Positions 36,443 through 45,884 are shown, counted from the stretch's first letter. The stretch: 63,750 nucleotides of DNA from Ilumatobacteraceae bacterium (GCA_022425725.1 JAKMEY010000045.1:1-63750); one strand, 5' to 3'. The notes: generated by a model from the letters alone, not told the origin. Program-made: numbers and translations.

Positions 36443-37879
36443 ATGGAATTGCTCGAAGGGCTTGTCCGACGCGCTGGAAACACCGGTGATGGTGAAATGG
36501 TGGTCGTTGGTGACGACCGATTATCGGCTGAGGCATTACTTTCTCTGGCCGACGCAACAGCCGCCCGTATACGTGGGGCCCGCGCAATTGCCGTGTGTGC
36601 AACACCGTCGATGTCAACGGTGGTTGGCATCGTCTCTGCGCTTCGGGCAGGGGTTGCGATCGTGCCAGTTGCCTCCGATTCAGGCCCTGCCGAGCGAGAC
36701 CACATTTTGGGTGACTCCGGTGCGGTTGCGATCCTCGGCGATCATGTATGGGATGAGTCGTCGCTTCCCGTGATCCCCCTTGGCGGTGATGGCAGCTCGT
36801 TGTCATCTGGCGAAAGTGGCGATCTCAATGATGCTGCTCTCATCATGTACACCTCGGGAACGACAGGTGCGCCGAAAGGTGTGCTCATGCCGGCAAGTCC
36901 GATTGGGGCGTGTCTCGACGGATTGGCTGACGCCTGGCAGTGGACCGAAGATGACCACCTTGTTCACGGGCTCCCTTTGTTTCATGTTCACGGGTTGGTG
37001 CTTGGGATGCTCGGGTCATTGCGGCGAGGTAACCGGGTGACACATACCGTTCGGCCCGCTCCGGAGGCCTACGCAGCAAAAATGGCGGACGGAGCAACGA
37101 TGTTCTTCGGTGTTCCCACTGTCTGGTCGCGGATGGTTTCTGACACGTCGTCAGCTCAAACCTTGAAAGGGGCGCGAGCGATCGTTTCGGGAAGTGCGGC
37201 GTTGCCAGTCGCAGTCTTCGAACAACTCCAACAGCTCACCGGAGTCACCCCGCTCGAGCGTTACGGAATGACCGAGACGATGATCACCATCTCGACCCGA
37301 ATCGACGGCGATCGGCGCCCGGGCCATGTGGGATTACCACTCGATGGTGTCGAAACCAGACTCCGGGGTGACGATGGTGAACTGCTCGACCATGACGGGC
37401 AATCGATCGGAACGCTTGAGGTGCGGGGTCCAACAGTTGGCGCCGGCTATCTCAACCGCCCCGATGCGACAGCGGAGTCAACCACGACCGATGGGTGGTT
37501 TGTGACCGGTGACTCTGCTGTAATCGGTGCTGATGGAATGCATCGAATCGTTGGTCGAACGTCGGTCGACATCATCAAGTCTGGCGGATACAAAGTTGGC
37601 GCTGGTGAGGTTGAAGCCTCCGTTGCGGAACTCGCGGGAGTGGGAGAGGTCGCCGTCGTGGGCGTCGCCGACGATGACCTGGGCCAACGAATCGAAGCCG
37701 TGGTAGTGCCGGCTGCCGGTGCGACAGTGCACCCAGGCGAGGTGATTGCACATGTTGCCGGTCAACTGTCTGTTCACAAACGCCCACGACAGGTACACAT
37801 TGTCGAGAGTTTGCCACGCAACGCTCTCGGAAAAGTTCAAAAAGCGCAACTACGCGCCTCGCTCGAGGAGATGTCATGA
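36443..37879 (+). CDS. matB: Malonyl-/methylmalonyl-CoA synthetase (MatB-like acyl-CoA ligase)
   Basis: 478 residues of the ANL adenylate-forming family. The phosphate loop MYTSGTTGAPKG, ALADAWQW-like segment GLADAWQWTEDDHLVHGLPL, FHVHGLVLGMLG, ERYGMTETM and KSGGYKVGAGEVE follow actinobacterial MatB closely; the C-terminal lysine is in PRNALGKVQKA. MatB ligates malonate or methylmalonate to CoA. ATG 36443 is preferred over upstream in-frame codons. The stop overlaps the alkylsulfatase start by four bases, so the two are co-translated. Another short acyl acid as substrate remains possible. Confidence 0.85.
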   Translation: MELLEGLVRRAGNTGDGEMVVVGDDRLSAEALLSLADATAARIRGARAIAVCATPSMSTVVGIVSALRAGVAIVPVASDSGPAERDHILGDSGAVAILGDHVWDESSLPVIPLGGDGSSLSSGESGDLNDAALIMYTSGTTGAPKGVLMPASPIGACLDGLADAWQWTEDDHLVHGLPLFHVHGLVLGMLGSLRRGNRVTHTVRPAPEAYAAKMADGATMFFGVPTVWSRMVSDTSSAQTLKGARAIVSGSAALPVAVFEQLQQLTGVTPLERYGMTETMITISTRIDGDRRPGHVGLPLDGVETRLRGDDGELLDHDGQSIGTLEVRGPTVGAGYLNRPDATAESTTTDGWFVTGDSAVIGADGMHRIVGRTSVDIIKSGGYKVGAGEVEASVAELAGVGEVAVVGVADDDLGQRIEAVVVPAAGATVHPGEVIAHVAGQLSVHKRPRQVHIVESLPRNALGKVQKAQLRASLEEMS

Positions 37880-39753
37880 CAACACCGAAACCGGCAACCG
37901 CTTACACCCAACAAGCGAACGCACCACGCGACCTCGGAATGGATGACCGAGATTTCGACCGGGCTCGGCAAGGTCGCATCGCCCAGCATCCCACCGGCGT
38001 TCTTGAGGGCCCGCTCGGGGTTGCTTGGGATGCAAGCCGTCACGACTACGTAGTCGACGGTGCGCAACCTGACACAGTCCATCCCAGTCTGTGGCGCCAA
38101 GCCCAACTCAACGCGGAGCACGGACTGTTTAGCGTCGCGGACAAGGTCTGGCAGGTGCGTGGCTACGACATCTCGAACATCACCTTTATCGAAGGGGAGA
38201 CCGGATGGATCGTGATCGATCCGCTCACCGTTGAACCTGCAGCGAGAGCGGCACTCGAATTAGCGAACACACACCTCGGAGAACGCCCCGTTGTCGCAGT
38301 GATCTATACCCATTCTCACACCGACCACTTCGGTGGCGTGCTCGGCGTCACCAGCCAGGAAGAAGTTGACGACGGACGATGCCGGGTCATTGCTCCTGAG
38401 GGATTTCTCTACGAAGCGATCGCAGAAAATGTGATTGCTGGTTTTGCGATGGGCAGGCGCGCTGCGTATCAATTCGGACCGCTGTTGCCACCGGGGCCTA
38501 CGGGACACGTCGATTGCGGCCTCGGCAAGGGGCTTGCGATTGCCGCTCCGAGTCTCATTGCGCCAACTGAGGAGATCACCTTCACCGGTGAAGAGCTGGA
38601 CATCGATGGGGTTCGGGTTGTGTTTCAGTTGACTCCCGAAGCTGAGGCTCCAGCCGAAATGAACTTTTTCTTCCCAGATTTTGGTTGGCTGTGCATGGCA
38701 GAAAACTGCACACACACGATGCATAACCTCGTGCCCATCAGGGGTGCTCTGGTGCGTGACGCACTTGCGTGGTCGAAATACATTGACGAGGCGATCAGTC
38801 TCTTTGGAGCCGAGACCGAGGTCTTCTTCGCCTCCCACCATTGGCCACGCTGGGGTCACGACGACATCGTTGAATATCTGCGCAAGCAGCGAGATATGTA
38901 CCGCTGGATTCACGACCAAACAATGCGGCTCGCGAATCATGGATACACGGCTCTCGAGATTGCAGAAGAACTTGAACTCCCCGAAGAGTTTTCAACGCAA
39001 GGGCATACCACCGGGTACTACGGCCATCTCGTTCACAATGTAAAAGCGGTATACCAGAGGTATCTGTCGTGGTACGACGGAAATCCCGCAAACCTTTGGC
39101 GCCTGCCTCCGACCGAGGCGGGTTCTCGCTATGTCGCCCTTGCGGGCGGGGCCGACGCAATGGTTTCAGCTGCACAGAAATCGTTTGACGAAGGCGATTA
39201 TCGGTGGGTGGTGGAGATGCTCAACCACCTCGTCTTTGTTGAGCCCGACCATGCCGCAGGGCGGGCGCTCCAAGCTGATGCTCTTGAACAGCTTGGCTAC
39301 CAAAGTGAGTCGGCGACATTTAGGAACGCGTATTTAACCGGAGCTCAAGAATTGCGGAATGGTGCGCCACCGAGACGAGAAGCCATGCGCCGCGGTTTTC
39401 TCGATGCGATGACGGTTAGCCAACTGCTTGACACTCTTGCCGTGCGATTGCCGTCTGATCTGGTCGGCGGGCGGCGTGTCACCATCCACTTGACGATCAG
39501 CGACCGTCCGACCGAGGCGGACTGGACGATAGAAATTTCGAATCGTGCAATGTCGTCGATTGCGGGGTTGAGAGGTAACTCAGATCTTGCAGTCACTATG
39601 CCGGTGGAGTACCTCATTGCGCTTGCTGCTAACGAGACGACGGTCGATGACGTACTAGCAGCATCACGTTGTGAAGGTGATCACACCGCGTTCGAATTCG
39701 CGTTCGGTCATCTCGAGTTGTTCTACTCGGGATTCGCGATCGTCGAACCGTAA
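37876..39753 (+). CDS. Alkylsulfatase of the metallo-beta-lactamase (SdsA1/BDS1) family
   Basis: 625 residues. The binuclear zinc site starts with THSHTDHFGG (H146, H148, D150, H151), and AENCTHTMHN and FASHHWPRWG follow as in SdsA1-type enzymes. A helical dimerisation region (about 400-500) and a C-terminal SCP2-like lipid-binding domain (about 515-625) complete the family layout. These enzymes hydrolyse linear alkyl sulfates to alcohol and sulfate. No signal peptide is seen, unlike exported relatives, which suggests cytoplasmic action. It is translationally coupled to matB. Confidence 0.88.
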   Translation: MTTPKPATAYTQQANAPRDLGMDDRDFDRARQGRIAQHPTGVLEGPLGVAWDASRHDYVVDGAQPDTVHPSLWRQAQLNAEHGLFSVADKVWQVRGYDISNITFIEGETGWIVIDPLTVEPAARAALELANTHLGERPVVAVIYTHSHTDHFGGVLGVTSQEEVDDGRCRVIAPEGFLYEAIAENVIAGFAMGRRAAYQFGPLLPPGPTGHVDCGLGKGLAIAAPSLIAPTEEITFTGEELDIDGVRVVFQLTPEAEAPAEMNFFFPDFGWLCMAENCTHTMHNLVPIRGALVRDALAWSKYIDEAISLFGAETEVFFASHHWPRWGHDDIVEYLRKQRDMYRWIHDQTMRLANHGYTALEIAEELELPEEFSTQGHTTGYYGHLVHNVKAVYQRYLSWYDGNPANLWRLPPTEAGSRYVALAGGADAMVSAAQKSFDEGDYRWVVEMLNHLVFVEPDHAAGRALQADALEQLGYQSESATFRNAYLTGAQELRNGAPPRREAMRRGFLDAMTVSQLLDTLAVRLPSDLVGGRRVTIHLTISDRPTEADWTIEISNRAMSSIAGLRGNSDLAVTMPVEYLIALAANETTVDDVLAASRCEGDHTAFEFAFGHLELFYSGFAIVEP

Positions 39754-39769
39754 AGGCGTCAAACGGTCA

Positions 39770-41014
39770 TTACGGAGCCTGTTGCGAGCGCACAGAGAAC
39801 GAGCGCGCAATGACCCCAGCGATGATGACGATGACTCCTGACACCATTGCTTGCCATGGAAGTGCAAGCGCCAGCACGCTGCATCCAACAAGACCGAGGC
39901 GTGCAATCCATTGAGGCCACAGGCGTTCTGCTGGCTGCAGACGCAGCGCAGAAGCGTTCGTGATTGCGTAATAGGTGAGCACCGCCACTCCAGACAGCGA
40001 GAGGGCAGAGGTGAGTGAAACGGTGTTGATGAGAGCGACGACGACCGCAACGACGCTGAGTTCTGCACGAAGGGGGAGTAAACGCTGCGACGAGACTTGG
40101 GCGAACCATGCAGGAAGATCCGCGCGCCGACCCAGCGCCAAGATCGTTCGGGCGACCCCTGGAATGAGATTGAGTAATACCCCAAAACATGCGATGCCCG
40201 CACCAACTGAAATGGCCGGAGCAAGGCGAGAAAGCGAGCTGAATCCGACGATGGTGCTCAGCGGGGCAGAGGTTGCCGAGATGTCCTCAGGTGTCAGCGA
40301 TGAACGCACGACGACTGCAACCGTGAGATAGATCAGAAGAACAGCTCCGAGTGCTCGCGTAATGGCCCAGGGAATCGTTCGCTCGGGGTTAATGACTTCT
40401 TCGCCGAAGGTTGCGATACGCGCGTAACCTGCGAACGCGAAAAAGATGAGCCCGGCGGCTTGCAGAACTCCATATGGGTTCGTGTCGATGGCGCTCAGTT
40501 GTTCGACAGGGCGTGGCGTCGTCTGTACCCAGGCGCTGGCGACCACAATGATGAGGGTGAGGCCGGTGGCACCAAGAATGACCCGGGTGACAAACGCTGT
40601 TCTCGACAAGCCACCCAAATTGATCGCTGCGATGAGCACCACCGCTGCTGTCGCGACGAGTCGAGCCTGAGAGGGCCAGATGTAGAGGCCAGCAGTTAGG
40701 CCCATCGCTGCGCAGCTTGCGGTCTTGCCGACGATAAAGCCCCATCCAGCAACATGGCCCCAAAATGGCGACAGGCGCTCTCGTGCGTAGACGTAGGTTC
40801 CGCCACTCTCTGGATGTCGGGCGGCAAGTTGTGCTGACGAGGTGGCATTACACAGCGCAACACCACCAGCGATGAAGAGGCTGAGAAGTAGCCATGTGCC
40901 AGCAGCTCCCGCTGCGGGTGCCCACACTGCGAACACCCCGGCCCCTACCATTGACCCGATGCCAACGACAACGGCATCGGTCGGAGTGAGTTGGCGACGA
41001 AGCGCTGTTGTCAT
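39770..41014 (-). CDS. APC-family amino acid permease
   Basis: 414 residues, about twelve membrane helices. VVVGIGSMVGAGVFAVWAPAAG in the first helix is the conserved APC substrate loop, and FFAFAGYARIATFGEE is the helix 6 signature. ATG 41014 overlaps the esterase stop (ATGA) and is preferred to a longer frame. It is the last gene of the acyl-CoA mutase operon, so a branched-chain or related amino acid is a plausible but unproven substrate. Confidence 0.88.
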   Translation of the reverse strand: MTTALRRQLTPTDAVVVGIGSMVGAGVFAVWAPAAGAAGTWLLLSLFIAGGVALCNATSSAQLAARHPESGGTYVYARERLSPFWGHVAGWGFIVGKTASCAAMGLTAGLYIWPSQARLVATAAVVLIAAINLGGLSRTAFVTRVILGATGLTLIIVVASAWVQTTPRPVEQLSAIDTNPYGVLQAAGLIFFAFAGYARIATFGEEVINPERTIPWAITRALGAVLLIYLTVAVVVRSSLTPEDISATSAPLSTIVGFSSLSRLAPAISVGAGIACFGVLLNLIPGVARTILALGRRADLPAWFAQVSSQRLLPLRAELSVVAVVVALINTVSLTSALSLSGVAVLTYYAITNASALRLQPAERLWPQWIARLGLVGCSVLALALPWQAMVSGVIVIIAGVIARSFSVRSQQAP

Positions 41015-41934
41015 TGGAACATGCGAGAGCAGTATTCGCCAATGGCATCGTGGATGCCGACTGCCCGGGACATCGTGTGCCATCGAGCGATAAACCCGTG
41101 GACAACTCCCGGCACCGCGAGGTATTCGGCATCGGTATCTGCAGCGGCGAGACGTTCTGCATAGAGAGCCCCTTCATCGCGAAGTGGGTCGAACTCTGCG
41201 GTGATGGTGAGGCTGGGAGCAACACCGTTGAGCGATTCAGCTCGTGCGGGCACCGCATAGGGGATGTCCTCACCGCCGTTGGCGAGGTAAAGCCCCCAGA
41301 ACCAACTCATGTCAGCCGCAGTAAGGAAATATCCGGTCGCGTTCTCGGTCATCGACGGGTAGGGGTCTTGTTCGGTGTCGACGCACGGATAGCAGAGAAC
41401 TTGTGCACATAGGCGAAGCCCCTCATCGCGAGCGCGAAGTGCGATACCGGCGGCGAGATTTGCGCCAGCCGAGTCGCCAAAAATGATGATCCGAGATGGA
41501 TCTCCACCGATTGACTCTGCTTGTGCGCTGAGCCATTGAGTTACCGCCCAACAATCATCATGTGGCTGAGGAAATGGGTGCTCAGGTGCAAGTCGATAGT
41601 CAACTGAAACGATGAGAGCATCGGTGACCACTGCGAGCCTGCGCGCTACGTGGTCATGGCCGTCGACACTAGAGAGCACCCAACCTCCTCCGTGAAACAT
41701 GACGACGACGGGAAGATGTGCTGGCTGCGATGTCGTGGCGTAGATACGAATCGGAATTGATCCATGAGGCCCATCCACCGACGACTCGGTTACGTGTGCA
41801 ATCTCGTCGGAGGGTGGAGTCGGCGTACGAAAATAGTTTGACCGCGCTTGCTCGACAGTTCCCTCTGACAGTGCAGGCGCCCCGGTCTCGGCCAACGCCT
41901 GCACAAGCTGGGCGACATCGGGGTCAAGCGGCAC
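41011..41934 (-). CDS. Hormone-sensitive-lipase-family esterase
   Basis: 307 residues. FHGGGWV is the HSL oxyanion motif, FGDSAGANLA holds the nucleophile Ser, EFDPLRDEG the Asp and GVVHGFIA the His. Starting at GTG 41934, one base after the stop of the mutase small subunit. Such enzymes hydrolyse short acyl esters. The position between mutase and permease suggests release of a short branched acid from an ester, which is inference. Confidence 0.9.
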   Translation of the reverse strand: MPLDPDVAQLVQALAETGAPALSEGTVEQARSNYFRTPTPPSDEIAHVTESSVDGPHGSIPIRIYATTSQPAHLPVVVMFHGGGWVLSSVDGHDHVARRLAVVTDALIVSVDYRLAPEHPFPQPHDDCWAVTQWLSAQAESIGGDPSRIIIFGDSAGANLAAGIALRARDEGLRLCAQVLCYPCVDTEQDPYPSMTENATGYFLTAADMSWFWGLYLANGGEDIPYAVPARAESLNGVAPSLTITAEFDPLRDEGALYAERLAAADTDAEYLAVPGVVHGFIARWHTMSRAVGIHDAIGEYCSRMFQ

Positions 41935-41935
41935 G

Positions 41936-42337
41936 TTAGGCCGCCTGGGTACCGTCGAGAACCTGCTGAACCTCTTTGATGATTCCTTCAGCGGTTGTGC
42001 CCGGCGTGAGTACTGCGGCAACGCCCTTGGCTTTGAGTTCATCGAGGTCGTGGTCAGGCACGGTGCCGCCGAGGATGACCGGAATGTCTGCACCGCGTGC
42101 CCGAACCGCCTCGACGACGAGAGGGGCGAGGGTCATGTGAGCACCAGAGAGCATCGAAAGACCGATGGCATCGGCGTCTTCATCGACTGCGGCAGCGGCA
42201 ACGGTTTCTGGCGTTTGGAACAGGCCGGTGTAAATCACCTCGTAACCGGCGTCACGAAGGATCCTGGCCACAACCTTTACGCCCCGATCATGGCCGTCGA
42301 GGCCAACTTTAGCGACAAGAATTCGTTCTCCTGACAT
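41936..42337 (-). CDS. Acyl-CoA mutase small (B12-binding) subunit
   Basis: 133 residues: a stand-alone cobalamin domain. KVGLDGHDRGVKVVA holds the DxHxxG cobalt-ligand motif, and GLSMLSGAH and VILGGTVP line the nucleotide-tail pocket. It pairs with the large subunit encoded 11 bases upstream. Split mutases of this size include isobutyryl-CoA mutase IcmB and archaeal-type methylmalonyl-CoA mutase. Confidence 0.95.
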   Translation of the reverse strand: MSGERILVAKVGLDGHDRGVKVVARILRDAGYEVIYTGLFQTPETVAAAAVDEDADAIGLSMLSGAHMTLAPLVVEAVRARGADIPVILGGTVPDHDLDELKAKGVAAVLTPGTTAEGIIKEVQQVLDGTQAA

Positions 42338-42348
42338 CGTTTCTCCCC

Positions 42349-43995
42349 TTAGATGCTTGGAACCTCGACGTGACGCCCGAAGACGCCTGCCATCGTGTTC
42401 ATCATCTCGCCGACGGTTGCATATGCGTGTGAGGCCTCGATCAGAGTTGGCATGAGATCGACCTCTGGGTCTTCGGCTTCAACCCGCAACTTATTCAACA
42501 CTTCGGTAACGGCATCCTGGTTGCGATCAGAACGCACGCTGTCAAGCCGCTTACGCTGCCGCTGCTCATCTTCGTTGGTAATCCTGAGTAGCTGGATCTG
42601 ATCTTCTTCGTTCCCGGCCTGGAAGTCGTTGACACCGACCGTGATTCGTTGGCCAGCGTTGAGGCGGCGCTCGAGGTCGTAGGCAGAATCAGAGATTCGA
42701 CCCTGGAACCAGTTTTCTTCGATACCGGTGATGACGCCTTCAAGCAATGATCCGTTGCCCAGTGATTCTAGGTGGGCAAAGATTTCTTCTGCCTGACGCT
42801 CGACCTCATCGGTAAGAGATTCGACGTAGTACGAACCGCCGAGAGGGTCAGCGACATGGGCAACATTTGTTTCGTGAGCGATCACTTGCTGGGTTCGAAG
42901 AGCAATGCGAGCGGCCTTTTCGGTTGGAAGCGCAAGCGCTTCGTCCATCGAATTTGTGTGGAGGCTCTGTGTTCCTCCGAGCACGCCGGCGAGAGCCTCG
43001 ATTGCGGTACGAGCGATGTTGACCTCAGGTTGTTGAGCGGTGAGCGAAACACCGGCGGTCTGAGAGTGGAAGCGGCACTGCATCGACCGCGGGTCGGTCG
43101 CTCCATATCGTTCCTTCATCCAGCGAGCCCAGATTCGGCGAGCGGCACGATATTTTGCGATCTCTTCGAAGAAGTCGATGTGGGCATTGAAGAAGAAACT
43201 CAATCTCGGTGCAAACGCATCGACGTCGAGTCCGGCCGCAAGAGCGAGTTCGACATATGCAAAACCGTTTGCGAGCGTAAATGCGAGTTCCTCAACCGCA
43301 GTTGAGCCGGCCTCACGGATGTGATACCCCGAAATTGACACCGAGTGCCACCGAGGCATCTCGCGCGAGGTGAAATCGATGGTGTCACGAACGAGCCGCA
43401 TTGACTGGCGAGGAGGGAACACGAACTCTTTCTGAGCTTGGTACTCCTTCAAAATGTCGTTCTGCAGTGTTCCGCCAAGTTGGGCGCGGTTTACTCCAGC
43501 CTTTTCAGCTTGAGCGATGAACATTGCGAAGATGACAGCTGCAGGGGAGTTAATCGTCATCGAGGTCGTGACCTCGCCCAGATCGATTCCTGCGTAGAGG
43601 TCTTCCATGTCAGACAGGCTGTCGACGGCGACGCCGCATCGCCCGACTTCCCCGAGCGACATTGGGTCGTCCGAGTCGAGTCCGAGAAGGGTCGGCATAT
43701 CGAATGCAGTCGAAAGGCCGGTACCCCCAGCTTTGATGATTTCTTTGAATCTCCAGTTGGTGTCCTCTGCGGTGCCGAAACCGGCAAACATCCGCATCGT
43801 CCATAAACGTGACCGATACATCGAGGCGTACGGTCCGCGGGTGTAGGGGTATTGGCCTGGGAAATCGCCATCTTCAGGGCCATACACAGGGTCGATCGGA
43901 ATACCTGACAGGGTGGTGAATTCTGCGTCTCGGGTTGGGGAGGCGTTAAATGCTTGCTCCCACTGTTCGCGTGGTGAAGTGGTGTCACTCGACAT
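42349..43995 (-). CDS. Acyl-CoA mutase large subunit, isobutyryl-CoA mutase type
   Basis: 548 residues, the TIM-barrel subunit of a split B12 mutase. Family hallmarks: [38 protein letters not shown] (H225, equivalent to H244 of the Propionibacterium enzyme) and [19 protein letters not shown]70 replaces Tyr89 and Q188 replaces Arg207 of methylmalonyl-CoA mutase, the exact pair that defines isobutyryl-CoA mutase; A97 argues against 2-hydroxyisobutyryl-CoA mutase (Asp). It probably interconverts isobutyryl-CoA and n-butyryl-CoA or a close analogue. It heads a four-gene operon divergent from marR. No MeaB-type GTPase gene lies nearby. Confidence 0.85.
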   Translation of the reverse strand: MSSDTTSPREQWEQAFNASPTRDAEFTTLSGIPIDPVYGPEDGDFPGQYPYTRGPYASMYRSRLWTMRMFAGFGTAEDTNWRFKEIIKAGGTGLSTAFDMPTLLGLDSDDPMSLGEVGRCGVAVDSLSDMEDLYAGIDLGEVTTSMTINSPAAVIFAMFIAQAEKAGVNRAQLGGTLQNDILKEYQAQKEFVFPPRQSMRLVRDTIDFTSREMPRWHSVSISGYHIREAGSTAVEELAFTLANGFAYVELALAAGLDVDAFAPRLSFFFNAHIDFFEEIAKYRAARRIWARWMKERYGATDPRSMQCRFHSQTAGVSLTAQQPEVNIARTAIEALAGVLGGTQSLHTNSMDEALALPTEKAARIALRTQQVIAHETNVAHVADPLGGSYYVESLTDEVERQAEEIFAHLESLGNGSLLEGVITGIEENWFQGRISDSAYDLERRLNAGQRITVGVNDFQAGNEEDQIQLLRITNEDEQRQRKRLDSVRSDRNQDAVTEVLNKLRVEAEDPEVDLMPTLIEASHAYATVGEMMNTMAGVFGRHVEVPSI

Positions 43996-44001
43996 ACAAA
44001 A

Positions 44002-44007
44002 AGGATA
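44002..44007 (-). promoter_or_regulatory. Candidate -10 box of the mutase operon
   Basis: TATCCT on the minus strand, 6 bases before ATG 43995. Confidence 0.5.
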
Positions 44008-44008
44008 C

Positions 44009-44021
44009 TTTGACGTCCAAA
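44009..44021. promoter_or_regulatory. Candidate MarR operator
   Basis: TTTGACGTCCAAA is a near-palindrome centred at 44015, immediately upstream of the mutase -10 and in the -35 zone of marR. Its place between the divergent genes suits autoregulation plus control of the mutase operon. Confidence 0.5.
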
Positions 44022-44039
44022 TATTCCTCTAACCCGAGT

Positions 44040-44045
44040 TACCCT
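44040..44045 (+). promoter_or_regulatory. Candidate -10 box of marR
   Basis: TACCCT, 6 bases before GTG 44052. Confidence 0.45.
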
Positions 44046-44051
44046 GCCGGT

Positions 44052-44585
44052 GTGTCGTCCCCATCGCCTGAGAATGACCCGATTGCAGCTGCTGTCGTTA
44101 ATTGGGTACAGCATGGCTGGGAAGGCGCCGCCACTCCGATGAGCATGGTCACTTCGGTGATGCGGGTGCAACAGTTGCTTGCCGCTGACATCGATCGGGT
44201 GTTGAAACCGTTTGACGTGAGTTTTGCTCGATATGAATTCCTTCGCTTACTTGCATTTAGTCGCCGGGGTACATTGCCGATGGGGGTTGCCGGAGAACGT
44301 TTGCAAGTGCATCCAGCGAGCGTGACCAACGCTGCCGACCGCCTCGAACGCGACGCTTTAGTGCGTCGGTCAAGAGACGATGTCGATCGCCGAAAAGTCA
44401 TCGTTGAAATCACCGATGAGGGTCGCAAACGAGTTGACGCAGCAACAACCGAATTGAATGCCTACTTTCGATCGATTCCGATGTCGCAGGCGCAACAGGG
44501 CGAGTTATTTGCCGGCTTGCGAGTGTTGAGGGCTGCGCACGGCGATCTCGATATCGGTTTCGCCGATGAGGGTAGTCGTGACTGA
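44052..44585 (+). CDS. MarR-family transcriptional regulator
   Basis: 177 residues from GTG 44052. The winged HTH includes the recognition helix VHPASVTNAADRLERDALV and the wing RSRDDVDRRKVIVEITDEGR. MarR dimers are usually released from DNA by small aromatic or acyl-CoA ligands. It is divergent from the acyl-CoA mutase operon, with a palindrome between the genes, so a CoA thioester or branched acid is a reasonable ligand guess. Its last 8 bases overlap the tag gene. Confidence 0.92.
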   Translation: MSSPSPENDPIAAAVVNWVQHGWEGAATPMSMVTSVMRVQQLLAADIDRVLKPFDVSFARYEFLRLLAFSRRGTLPMGVAGERLQVHPASVTNAADRLERDALVRRSRDDVDRRKVIVEITDEGRKRVDAATTELNAYFRSIPMSQAQQGELFAGLRVLRAAHGDLDIGFADEGSRD

Positions 44586-45159
44586 TCTTCGCCTTCACAG
44601 CGATGGCAACGCTCGGTGTGGCTGGTGCGGTGACGACGAAGACTACGTCGCGTACCACGATGCTGAATGGGGCGTTCGGGCAATGAGCGACAATGAGTGG
44701 TACGAGAAAGTGTGCCTCGAAGGCTTCCAATCAGGTCTGAGTTGGATCACGATCTTGCGACGACGTGCTGCGTTTCGGGAGGTGTTTGCAAACTTCGACC
44801 CAGATGTCGTTGCGACGTTTACCGACTCTGATATCGAACGTCTCGTTCTCGACGAGCGCATCATCCGCCACCGCGGAAAAATCTCTTCAACAGTCAACAA
44901 TGCGAAACGAGCCCTTGAACTGCGTACCGAGTTCGGCAGTCTCGACGCATTTTTTATGAACTATGTCGAGCCTGATGGGCACCGGCCAGATGCGCTCGGG
45001 GATGTGCCAGCACAAACAGATACATCACGCGCCCTCGCAAAAGAATTGCGGCGCAGGGGTTGGACATTTGTGGGCCCGACAACGATGTATGCGATGGCGC
45101 AGTCGATGGGGCTCGTCAACGACCACCTCATCGGTTGTTGGCGTCGAGACCACTGCTGA
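44578..45159 (+). CDS. tag: DNA-3-methyladenine glycosylase I
   Basis: 193 residues. RCGWCG at the N-terminus and H...C in LVNDHLIGCW form the zinc snap of the Tag family; YHDAEWG and FQSGLSWITILRRRAAFR line the base pocket. It removes 3-methyladenine from DNA. The GTG start overlaps the marR end, so it is co-transcribed with an unrelated regulator. Confidence 0.96.
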   Translation: MTDLRLHSDGNARCGWCGDDEDYVAYHDAEWGVRAMSDNEWYEKVCLEGFQSGLSWITILRRRAAFREVFANFDPDVVATFTDSDIERLVLDERIIRHRGKISSTVNNAKRALELRTEFGSLDAFFMNYVEPDGHRPDALGDVPAQTDTSRALAKELRRRGWTFVGPTTMYAMAQSMGLVNDHLIGCWRRDHC

Positions 45160-45179
45160 TGTTTACTATCGGCTGAGCG

Positions 45180-45872
45180 CTACGAAACGGTCTCGCGGAT
45201 AAACGAGTGAACTTCTGGCCACAGCCGTGCGGCAAGATCGTTGTCTTGAGTACCTAGCGCATTATGTGATGCCATGAATGCATGGCCGGTGCCCGGGTGC
45301 ACGGTCAGGGTTGCGTCGACTCCAGCCGCCTGCAGGCGTTGCTCGAGATCGGCAGCACCCTCTGGAGGGAAGAAGCCATCTACTTCTGCCATATGTCCGC
45401 GGATCTTTGCGGTGATGCTCGAGTAATCGGGTTGATCATCGCCTGAGGGGAATCCATAGAACGGCACCGCTGCCGAAATTGCATCAGGGCGAAGAGCAGC
45501 AAGCACAAAGGTGAGCATGCCTCCCATGCAGAACCCCATGACGGCAAGCGTCGAGCTTGACGTCGAGTCGTGAGCGACGAGGTAGTCAACTGCTCCGCTC
45601 ATATCTTGCGCAGCGCGGTCCATCGGGAGCGATGTCATCAGCTCTCCGGCTTTATCCATTTCGGTATGCCCTGCGAGTTCGCCGTGATAGAGGTCTGGGG
45701 CCAGCGCAACGAAGCCGTTTCGGGAGAGGTCGTTGCAGATATCGATGATGCCGGAGTCAAGCCCCCACCATTCTTGAACCACGATGACGCCTGGGCCCGA
45801 CCCGCTCTCTGGGGTTGCGAGGTATCCGGCTGCGTCTCCGCTTGGAGTAGAAAAACTGACGTTCGTGCCCAT
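45180..45872 (-). CDS. Dienelactone hydrolase-family protein
   Basis: 230 residues of alpha/beta hydrolase fold. The nucleophile is Cys in MGFCMGG, with Asp in EVDGFFP and His in GTGHAFM. VVQEWWGLDSGI is the family N-terminal signature. It probably hydrolyses a lactone or ester; the true substrate need not be dienelactone. ATG 45872 is supported by TACTCT 6 bases upstream. It is divergent from the acetoacetyl-CoA synthetase. Confidence 0.9.
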   Translation of the reverse strand: MGTNVSFSTPSGDAAGYLATPESGSGPGVIVVQEWWGLDSGIIDICNDLSRNGFVALAPDLYHGELAGHTEMDKAGELMTSLPMDRAAQDMSGAVDYLVAHDSTSSSTLAVMGFCMGGMLTFVLAALRPDAISAAVPFYGFPSGDDQPDYSSITAKIRGHMAEVDGFFPPEGAADLEQRLQAAGVDATLTVHPGTGHAFMASHNALGTQDNDLAARLWPEVHSFIRETVS

Positions 45873-45878
45873 GACGCA

Positions 45879-45884
45879 AGAGTA
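45879..45884 (-). promoter_or_regulatory. Candidate -10 box of the dienelactone hydrolase gene
   Basis: TACTCT on the minus strand, 6 bases before ATG 45872. Confidence 0.45.

Noticed and set aside
36351..36806. N-terminal extension of the ArsR-methyltransferase regulator
   Set aside because: It would run through the promoter and the divergent matB gene. The ArsR domain starts right after ATG 36350.
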